Origin: Arthrobacter sp. AK04
Lineage (GTDB): Bacteria; Actinomycetota; Actinomycetes; Actinomycetales; Micrococcaceae
Length of the DNA: 35,210 nucleotides
NCBI RefSeq assembly: GCF_021129155.1
Contig: NZ_JAJOMC010000050.1
Span: forward strand, 1-35,210
Reading direction: 5' to 3'
The notes under the pieces are model-generated. The model searched no databases, had not been told where the DNA came from, and worked only from the letters and a program-made list of their open reading frames with translations. Below are positions 29,324-35,210 of this stretch, in pieces; the stretch's first letter is position 1, and each line of letters begins with the position of its first letter. A program made the position numbers and the translations under genes.

Positions 29324-30271
29324 GTGACCAACACCGAAAATTCCTCCGCGCTCCCCGCCACTGCCCAGGTTCCCGCATCGAGCCCGCTCCGCGGTGTCAT
29401 CATCGGACTCGACATCGGCGGGACCAAGACCCATGGGGTCCGCTTCGAGGACGGCGTACCGGTGGCGGACCAGTCCGCCGGCAGCTCCAACGTGCAGAAC
29501 GTCAGCCGCGACGAGGCGGCTGCCAACCTCGCTGACCTCTTCTCACGCATCGGCGGAGGGCAGGTGTCCCAGGTCTATGCGGGCTCGGGCGGCATTGATA
29601 CCGAAGAGGACGCCGCAGCGCTGGCGTCCCTGATCCAGCCGCACGTGCCCGGTGCCCGGGTGACGGTAGTCCATGATTCACGCCTGTTGCTGGCTGCCGG
29701 GCATGCAAGCACGGGAGTCGCGGTGATTGCGGGCACCGGCTCGGCGGCCTGGGGCCGCAATGCCGACGGCGGCGAGGCCAGGGCAGGCGGCTGGGGCTAC
29801 CTCCTGGGCGACGAAGGCAGCGGTTACTGGCTGGGCCGCGAAGCGGTGCGGCACAGCCTGGCACGAATGAACAGGGGATTGCCTGCCGATGAGCTCACCA
29901 CGGCCTTGCTGCAGTCCTGCGGGGTGGGTGACCCCAACCGCCTTATTGCGCTGTTCCACTCGCCCAAGACCGGCCGGCGCTTCTGGGCCCAGCAGGCCCG
30001 GTACGTGGTGGAGGCGGCGGCGGGAGGCCACCCGGAGAGCCAGGCGCTGCTGGACCAGGCCGGGAAGGACCTCGCCGGCCTCGCGCTGCAGGTTCTGGAC
30101 CAGCTGGGTATCACCGGTCCCGTGATCCTGGGCGGCGGCCTGGGCATGAACGTGGCACCGCTGCAGCACTCCTTCCGCCGCCATCTGACGGACGCCGGCG
30201 TGACCGATATCCGCGTGCTGGACCAGAAACCCGTGTTCGGGGTGCTGCAGCTGGTGGCCGAGCAGGCCTGA
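29324..30271 (+). CDS. N-acetylglucosamine kinase-like (BadF/BadG-type) ATPase
   Basis: 315 aa, ASKHA fold. The phosphate-1 motif is IGLDIGGTKTHGV near residue 27, followed by the connecting GSGGID and VVHDSRLLLAAG. The adenosine motifs are VIAGTGSAAWG and, near the C-terminus, VILGGGLGMN. GWGYLLGDEGSGYWLGR is typical of GlcNAc kinase-like members. The sugar substrate is not certain; GlcNAc or another amino sugar is the best guess. The GTG at 29324 is probably leaderless. It converges on the pirin gene with a 14-nt gap. Confidence 0.85.
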   Translation: MTNTENSSALPATAQVPASSPLRGVIIGLDIGGTKTHGVRFEDGVPVADQSAGSSNVQNVSRDEAAANLADLFSRIGGGQVSQVYAGSGGIDTEEDAAALASLIQPHVPGARVTVVHDSRLLLAAGHASTGVAVIAGTGSAAWGRNADGGEARAGGWGYLLGDEGSGYWLGREAVRHSLARMNRGLPADELTTALLQSCGVGDPNRLIALFHSPKTGRRFWAQQARYVVEAAAGGHPESQALLDQAGKDLAGLALQVLDQLGITGPVILGGGLGMNVAPLQHSFRRHLTDAGVTDIRVLDQKPVFGVLQLVAEQA

Positions 30272-30285
30272 CCCGGGCTGGCCCT

Positions 30286-31299
30286 TTAGAGCCGCTTCCG
30301 GGGAGTCAGCCGCACGCCGGGCAGGGGAGGGGCGGGAATGCGTCCCGCCTCTGGCCCCGCGTCCGGGCCGTGGCCGGGGACAAGGCCATACCGTGCTGCC
30401 GCCGTTTCCGTTTCAGGCAGGCCGGCCTGCGCTTCCCAGTCGCTTCTGGCCTGCTCCACTTCGTCGTGGGTGCGGCCCACGAAGTTCCACCACATCAGCA
30501 GCTCTTCCTGGAAGGGCTCGCCGCCGATAAGGAGGAAGCGGGTGCCGGGAAGCGCCTGCACCCGCAACTCCGTGCGGCCCGTGCCCAGGTAGCCCAGCGG
30601 GCCGGGGGGAATCTCCTGCCCGTCCACCGCCAGGCCGCCGTCGAGCACAAGGAGGCCGTGCTCAAACCCTGCGTCCAGCGGCACCACGGCGGCGCCTTCA
30701 CACGAAACGTCCGCACCCACGATTGGTGAGTACATGGTGGCGGGGGATGTGGCGCCTGCGAGTTCACCCACCATGACCGTGGCGGTGAAGCCGTGGCCGC
30801 TGACGCGGGGAAGCTCGCGGTGCTGCTCGAAGGCCGGCTCCCTGTGCCTTTCACTATCCGGCAGGGCCACCCAGAGCTGCAGCCCGCGCTGCACCGGCAG
30901 GGCCCCGCCAGCCGGAGGAAGCACCGCGAACTCGGAGTGCGAGACGCCGTGGCCTGCAGTCATGATGTTCAGTTCACCCGGCCGGACCACAACATCACTG
31001 CCCACGCTGTCCCGGTGGCGGATGTGCCCGGCCAGGGGCCAGGTCACTGTCTGCAGGCCGGTGTGGGGGTGGGGGAGCACGGACATCGCAGTCCTGTCGG
31101 GACCGAAGCTGTCCAGGAAACACCATGCCCCGATGGTGGGGAGGCCACGCTGCGGCAGCGTCCGCTGGACGTTCATGGCGCGGACCCCGCCGAGCGGCAC
31201 CTCGCGTTGCGGCCACAGCTGCAGGCAGGGTCCGGAACTGCCTTCAGGGGCCGCCGGCGGACAGACTTCCTGCTGCGGCGCTATTTCCAAATTGGTCAC
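30286..31299 (-). CDS. pirin-family protein
   Basis: 337 aa, bicupin. The N-terminal cupin carries the metal ligands in HPHTGLQTVTW, the following HRDSVGSD and the GHGVSHSEF segment. The C-terminal pirin domain contains PFQEELLMWWNFVGRTHDE. Bacterial pirins have quercetinase-like or redox-regulatory roles; which applies here is unknown. The start is a GTG at 31299, preceded by TAAAGT and 6 nt, so it is probably leaderless. It is divergent from the osmoprotectant operon. Confidence 0.92.
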   Translation of the reverse strand: MTNLEIAPQQEVCPPAAPEGSSGPCLQLWPQREVPLGGVRAMNVQRTLPQRGLPTIGAWCFLDSFGPDRTAMSVLPHPHTGLQTVTWPLAGHIRHRDSVGSDVVVRPGELNIMTAGHGVSHSEFAVLPPAGGALPVQRGLQLWVALPDSERHREPAFEQHRELPRVSGHGFTATVMVGELAGATSPATMYSPIVGADVSCEGAAVVPLDAGFEHGLLVLDGGLAVDGQEIPPGPLGYLGTGRTELRVQALPGTRFLLIGGEPFQEELLMWWNFVGRTHDEVEQARSDWEAQAGLPETETAAARYGLVPGHGPDAGPEAGRIPAPPLPGVRLTPRKRL

Positions 31300-31305
31300 C
31301 CCATC

Positions 31306-31311
31306 ACTTTA
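31306..31311 (-). promoter_or_regulatory. -10 element of a probable leaderless pirin transcript
   Basis: On the minus strand TAAAGT is followed by 6 nt and the GTG at 31299. Confidence 0.5.
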
Positions 31312-31403
31312 GGCCGGTCTGCCCGCGGCGGAACAGCGCCCCACGCCATGGTTGTCCCCGGCCGGAAGGGCGGTTCCCATCCGGCACGGCCGCGGCTCCG
31401 AAT

Positions 31404-31493
31404 GGTTACAGTAGGGATTCCTTTGCCCGGATTCGGGGCGCTGCAGGTGTTGCCGGCCCCGGTTTGGGTTACCGTAACTATCAGCGTGCTGAT
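31404..31493 (+). promoter_or_regulatory. candidate operator region of the osmoprotectant operon
   Basis: The decamer GGTTACNGTA occurs at 31404-31413 and again at 31467-31476, 63 nt apart (six helical turns). The second copy is part of the dyad GTTAC-C-GTAAC (31468-31478), directly followed by the dyad ATCAGC-GT-GCTGAT (31480-31493). The transport operon starts 54 nt later. Confidence 0.45.
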
Positions 31494-31547
31494 GACAATG
31501 TCGCGGTGCTTCCAGAGGCCGTCCCAGAGAACAGGTGAGTCCGCGCC

Positions 31548-32648
31548 ATGGACCAGGCCATGATCGAGTTTCAGAGCGTTACCAAGCAGTTCCAGGGCGG
31601 GCAGCCGGCCGTGGACAACCTTTCCATGTCCATCGGCAAGGGCTCCATCACCGTCTTCGTGGGCCCGTCAGGCTGCGGCAAGACAACCTCGCTGCGCATG
31701 ATCAACCGGATGGTGGAACCAACCTCCGGGACCATCACGGTGGACGGCAAGGATGTCACCTCCGTGCCGGCGCCCGAACTCCGCCGTTCCATGGGCTACG
31801 TGATGCAGTCGGCAGGGCTCCTGCCCCACCGCTCCGTGCTGGACAACATTGCCACCGTCCCCCGGCTGAACGGCGTGTCCAAGGCGAATGCCCGCCGCCG
31901 CGCTGAGGAACTCCTGGACGTAGTGGGCCTGGCCCGGCCGCTCGCCAAGCGTTACCCGTCCCAGCTCTCCGGCGGCCAGCAGCAGCGCGTGGGGGTAGCG
32001 CGCGCGCTCGCCGCCGATCCGCCCATCCTGCTCATGGATGAGCCGTTCAGCGCCGTGGATCCCGTGGTCCGCGACGAGCTGCAGCAGGAGCTGCTGCGGC
32101 TCCAGAAGGACCTGGCCAAGACCATTGTCTTCGTCACCCACGACATCGATGAAGCAACCGTCCTGGGCGACAAGGTGGCCGTCTTCGCGGTGGGTGGAAA
32201 GCTTGCCCAGTACGCCACGGCGGAGGAAATCCTCCGTGCCCCGGCAAACGACTTCGTGGCCTCCTTCGTGGGACGGGACCGGGGTTTCAGGCACCTGGGC
32301 TTCACCCCGTCCGACGGCGTCACCCTCCACACGGTGCCGACGATCATCCGCGGAGGCAGCGGCTCCGGGACGGATCCGGAGGCAGCCGGCGGCTGGCAGC
32401 TGGTGGTGGATGAAAACATGCGCCCGCTGGGCTGGTCCACGCCCGGTACGGATACCGGCCTCATCCCGGGAGGTTCATTGTTCCGTCCCGGGGAGAGCCT
32501 GCGCCGGGCACTGGACGCTGCGCTGTCCTCGCCGTCGGGCCTTGGCGTCGCAGTGGATGCCGACGGCCGGGTGCAGGGTGTCATCCGGGGCGGCGAAGTG
32601 CTGGCCCTCATCGAGGAAGCCCGCCAGCTGCGGCAGGCTGCACTCTGA
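31548..32648 (+). CDS. osmoprotectant ABC transporter ATP-binding protein (OpuCA/ProV type)
   Basis: 366 aa. The ATPase domain has Walker A GPSGCGKTT (about residues 39-47), signature LSGGQQQRVGVARAL, Walker B ILLMDEP and H-loop FVTHDIDEA. The C-terminal 100 residues (about 265-355) look like a degenerate CBS pair, as in OpuCA, where CBS domains sense ionic strength. It energises uptake of glycine betaine or related quaternary amines. The ATG at 31548 has AGGTGAG eight bases upstream; an ATG at 31560 is the alternative. Its stop overlaps the next start (TGATG). Confidence 0.92.
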   Translation: MDQAMIEFQSVTKQFQGGQPAVDNLSMSIGKGSITVFVGPSGCGKTTSLRMINRMVEPTSGTITVDGKDVTSVPAPELRRSMGYVMQSAGLLPHRSVLDNIATVPRLNGVSKANARRRAEELLDVVGLARPLAKRYPSQLSGGQQQRVGVARALAADPPILLMDEPFSAVDPVVRDELQQELLRLQKDLAKTIVFVTHDIDEATVLGDKVAVFAVGGKLAQYATAEEILRAPANDFVASFVGRDRGFRHLGFTPSDGVTLHTVPTIIRGGSGSGTDPEAAGGWQLVVDENMRPLGWSTPGTDTGLIPGGSLFRPGESLRRALDAALSSPSGLGVAVDADGRVQGVIRGGEVLALIEEARQLRQAAL

Positions 32649-33358
32649 TGGAATGGTTCCTGGCCAACAGCGGCATGGTCCTGGAGCGGTCCGGCCAGCA
32701 CCTGGTGCTTGCCCTCGTCCCCATGGTCCTGGGACTGGTCATTTCCCTTCCCCTTGCGCAGCTGGCCCGCCAGAACCGGACCCTCCGTTCGGTGGTGCTG
32801 ACAGCCTCCTCGCTGCTGTACACCATTCCGTCCCTGGCACTGTTCATCATCCTTCCCACCATCCTGGGCACCAGGATCCTTGACCCGCTCAACGTGGTGG
32901 TGGCCCTGACCATCTACGCCGTTGCCCTCCTGGTCCGTGCCGCCCTGGACGCCTTCGACTCAGTGAGCGAGGACGTGGGGCAGGCCGCGGTGGCCATGGG
33001 ATACAAACCGCTGGCGCGGTTCCTGCGGGTGGACCTGCCGCTGTCCCTGCCGGTGATGTTCGCCGGGCTCCGGGTGGTGTCCGTCAGCAACATCTCCCTG
33101 GTCAGCGTGGCAGCGCTGCTGGGCATCGGAAACCTGGGCATGCTGTTCACCTCAGGACTGCAGCGGGGTTTCGTGACGGAAATCGTGGTGGGGATCATTG
33201 CCATCCTTGTCCTCGCCCTGCTCATGGACGCATTGCTCGTCCTGCTGGAACGGCTCCTCACGCCGTGGGAGCGGGCCGGAAAGAACCGCCCGCGCGCCGG
33301 CGCACGTGAAGAAGACAGCCGGGACCTGGTGCCGGCGGCCAAGGGAGACCACGCATGA
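32648..33358 (+). CDS. osmoprotectant ABC transporter permease 1
   Basis: 236 aa, about five transmembrane helices, binding-protein-dependent permease fold. The ATPase-contacting EAA-type loop is DVGQAAVAMGYKPLARFLRV. The cytoplasmic tail is charged. The start overlaps the ATPase stop by 1 nt and the stop overlaps the second permease by 4 nt. It forms the membrane channel together with permease 2. Confidence 0.93.
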   Translation: MEWFLANSGMVLERSGQHLVLALVPMVLGLVISLPLAQLARQNRTLRSVVLTASSLLYTIPSLALFIILPTILGTRILDPLNVVVALTIYAVALLVRAALDAFDSVSEDVGQAAVAMGYKPLARFLRVDLPLSLPVMFAGLRVVSVSNISLVSVAALLGIGNLGMLFTSGLQRGFVTEIVVGIIAILVLALLMDALLVLLERLLTPWERAGKNRPRAGAREEDSRDLVPAAKGDHA

Positions 33359-34101
33359 GCAACGTTTTCACGGACACGTTCGCCTGGCTGGCCGACCCCC
33401 TGCACTGGACCGGCGCTGCAGGAATTCCCGCCCGGCTGGGTGAGCACCTCCAGTACACGGGCCTGGTCATGCTGATCGCCGTTGCCATTGCCGTCCCCGT
33501 TGGCATGTACGTGGGCCACACGGGCAGGGGAAGGGTTGCCGTGGTGGCGCTCGCCGGTGCGCTGCGCGCCCTGCCCACCCTGGGGCTGCTGACACTCTTC
33601 GTGCTGCTCGCCGGAATCGGGCTGATGCCGCCCATCTGGGCGCTGGTGATCCTCACGGTCCCGCCGCTGCTGGCCGGCACCTACGCCGGTATTTCCAGCG
33701 TGGACCGCAACGTGGTGGATGCCGCCCGGGCCATGGGCATGACCGAACTGCAGGTCCTGTTCCGCGCTGAACTGCCCAACGCCCTCACCGTCATGTTCGG
33801 CGGGTTCCGGACCGGCGTGCTGCAGGTCATCGCCACGGTCTCCGTGGTGGCCTACATCAACCTTGGCGGCCTGGGCCGCTACCTCTTCGACGGACTGGTC
33901 CTCAGCGACTTCCCCCAGATGCTCGGAGGGTCCCTGCTCATCGCAGCGCTGGCCATCGCCGTCGACCTCGTCCTGTCCCTTTTCCAGAGGCTGTTCCTGG
34001 CAACAGGCGCCTCCGGCCAGTCCCGCCGCAGCCAGCAGGCTGCGGCCGATCTCACAGACCCCGTCCTGGCGGAGGCTGTGGTACAAGGAGGTAAATCATG
34101 A
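33355..34101 (+). CDS. osmoprotectant ABC transporter permease 2
   Basis: 248 aa, the same fold as permease 1. The EAA-type loop is VVDAARAMGMTELQVLFRAE, followed by LPNALTVMFGGFRTGVLQV. It overlaps its neighbours on both sides as ATGA, so the four genes are translationally coupled. Two different permeases imply a heterodimeric channel, as in OpuC/ProU-like Gram-positive systems. Confidence 0.93.
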   Translation: MSNVFTDTFAWLADPLHWTGAAGIPARLGEHLQYTGLVMLIAVAIAVPVGMYVGHTGRGRVAVVALAGALRALPTLGLLTLFVLLAGIGLMPPIWALVILTVPPLLAGTYAGISSVDRNVVDAARAMGMTELQVLFRAELPNALTVMFGGFRTGVLQVIATVSVVAYINLGGLGRYLFDGLVLSDFPQMLGGSLLIAALAIAVDLVLSLFQRLFLATGASGQSRRSQQAAADLTDPVLAEAVVQGGKS

Positions 34102-35060
34102 AGGAAAGCCGTCCACACCATCTCGGCAGGCGTGCATTCAGCGGGCTCGCGGCCGGGCTCGGCCTGGCCATGGCATTGTCTGCGTGCGGAGGATCCTCCG
34201 ATCCGCTGAGCAACGCGCCGGCCACCAGCGGGGCAGCCTCCGGGGAAGCGACGTCCCTCGTTGTCGGCTCGGCTGACTTCCCGGAAAGCCAGATTGTGGC
34301 AGAAATCTACGCAGGAGCCCTGACCGCCGCCGGCATCACCGCCACCACCAAGCCGAACATCGGCTCCCGCGAGGTGTACATCAAGGCCGTCCAGGACGGA
34401 TCGGTGGACGTGGTTCCGGACTATACCGGCAACCTCCTGCTGCACGTGGACAAGGAAGCCGCCGAGGAATCAGCGGAGGACATCGCCGCCGCCCTGCCGG
34501 AGAAGCTGCCGGAGGGACTGGCGGTGCTGGAACCCTCCGAGGCCGAGAACAAGGACGCCATGGTGGTCACCAAGGCCACCGCCGAGAAGTACCAGCTGAA
34601 GTCCCTCGAGGACCTGGCCAAGGTGTGCAGCGAAATCGTGGTGGGCGCCCCCGCCACCTTCGCCGAGCGCGCCTACGGACTGCCCGGCCTGAAGGAGAAC
34701 TACAACTGCGAACCGAAGAAGCTGGAGCCGTTCAGTGACGGCGGCGGTCCCGTGACGCTCAAGGCGCTCCTGGAGGACCAGGTGCAGGTGGCGGACATCT
34801 ACACCACAACCCCGTCCATCGCCGACAACGACCTTGTTGTCCTGGAAGACCCCAAGAACAACTTCATCGCCCAGCAGGTGGTTCCGCTGTACAACGAGGC
34901 GAAAATGACGGACACGGCCAAGGAGGCGCTCAACTCGGTGTCCCGCATCCTGACCACCGAGGACCTCATTAACCTGAACCGGGCAGTCAGTGGCAGCCAG
35001 AAGCAGGGTGCCAAGGAAGCTGCGGACGCATGGCTCAAGGAAAAGGGCATCGTCAAGTAG
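34098..35060 (+). CDS. osmoprotectant-binding lipoprotein (OpuAC/ProX type)
   Basis: 320 aa. The signal sequence has a twin Arg (GRRAFSG, residues 10-16), a hydrophobic stretch and the lipobox LSAC with lipidated Cys30, so Tat export followed by lipid anchoring is possible. The mature domain has the family start VVGSADFPESQIVAEIYAG and the central VPDYTGNLL. It binds glycine betaine, choline, carnitine or a similar solute outside the cell and delivers it to the two permeases. The ATG at 34098 has AAGGAGGT five bases upstream, the strongest ribosome binding site in the window. It overlaps permease 2 by 4 nt. Confidence 0.93.
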   Translation: MKESRPHHLGRRAFSGLAAGLGLAMALSACGGSSDPLSNAPATSGAASGEATSLVVGSADFPESQIVAEIYAGALTAAGITATTKPNIGSREVYIKAVQDGSVDVVPDYTGNLLLHVDKEAAEESAEDIAAALPEKLPEGLAVLEPSEAENKDAMVVTKATAEKYQLKSLEDLAKVCSEIVVGAPATFAERAYGLPGLKENYNCEPKKLEPFSDGGGPVTLKALLEDQVQVADIYTTTPSIADNDLVVLEDPKNNFIAQQVVPLYNEAKMTDTAKEALNSVSRILTTEDLINLNRAVSGSQKQGAKEAADAWLKEKGIVK

Positions 35061-35089
35061 GGCTGCCTTCCTGGCCCTAAGCAGTACGA

Positions 35090-35210
35090 CGGGGGGGGGG
35101 GGGGGGGGGGGGAAAAAACGGCCCCCCCCCCGCGGCGGGGGGGGGGGGGGGGGGCCCCCCCCGGGGGGGGGGGGGGGCGGCGCGCGCCGGCGAGCGGGCG
35201 GGTTTTTGGA
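35090..35210. other. low-complexity poly-G contig-end sequence, probable artefact
   Basis: Long G runs with some C runs replace normal sequence 30 nt after the last stop. Poly-G tails of this kind are known from two-colour sequencing chemistry at read ends. I see no gene and no terminator in 35061-35210. Confidence 0.8.

Noticed and set aside
35090..35210. G-quadruplex, telomere or replication-related G-rich element
   Set aside because: Irregular poly-G/poly-C at a contig end is far more simply explained by sequencing artefact.

Overview
The window looks like a chromosomal piece of a high-GC actinobacterium close to Arthrobacter/Pseudarthrobacter (Micrococcaceae). The reasons are the strong GC bias at third codon positions, the many GTG starts, and the gene neighbourhoods guaB3-glpD, SURF1-DUF3817-guaA and 5-FCL/fmdB/galU/GNAT/sepX. 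This assignment comes from recalled gene content, not from a search. Both window ends (about 1-107 and 35090-35210) are low-complexity G/C runs that look like contig-end artefacts. I see no insertion sequence, prophage, CRISPR array or rRNA. No stretch of more than 300 bases lacks a gene.

Layout. 108-1907: ABC exporter, cut at its N-terminus. 1904-4819 (minus): a four-gene stretch led by a WXG100-like protein, followed by a possible EspG-like accessory protein, a 4-helix membrane protein and an unknown protein. 4990-11707: guaB3, glpD, an orphan PTS EIIA, SURF1, DUF3817 and guaA (purine metabolism, glycerol respiration, cytochrome oxidase assembly). 11838-16046: a 1402-residue helicase-like protein with a Vsr-like nuclease end but broken ATPase motifs. 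16052-17936 (minus): CpaB-like SAF protein, FmdB zinc ribbon and 5-FCL. 18052-20620: galU, a GNAT acetyltransferase and the divisome membrane protein SepX/GlpR, with no gephyrin-like gene between them. 20749-20821: tRNA-Ala(CGC). 20865-24835: YCII protein, CPBP protease, and a minus-strand group of Lrp, DUF1761, CorA and a stand-alone ZapE C-terminal-like domain. 24990-29264: two MFS exporters, a second Lrp and a LysR regulator, the last divergent from a YnfM-like exporter. 29324-31299: a sugar-kinase-like ATPase and a pirin, convergent. 31548-35060: a complete four-gene osmoprotectant ABC importer.

The most striking global signal is promoter architecture. At twelve genes a TAnnnT hexamer ends exactly 6 or 7 nt before an ATG/GTG start, with no ribosome binding site. 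That is the layout expected of leaderless transcripts, and it fixes several starts. Genes without this signal (glpD, the WXG gene, lysR, fmdB, the last osmoprotectant gene) mostly have clear Shine-Dalgarno sequences instead.

The best candidates for something undescribed are the WXG-led cassette with its palindrome-rich promoter, and the pseudo-helicase/nuclease protein downstream of guaA.
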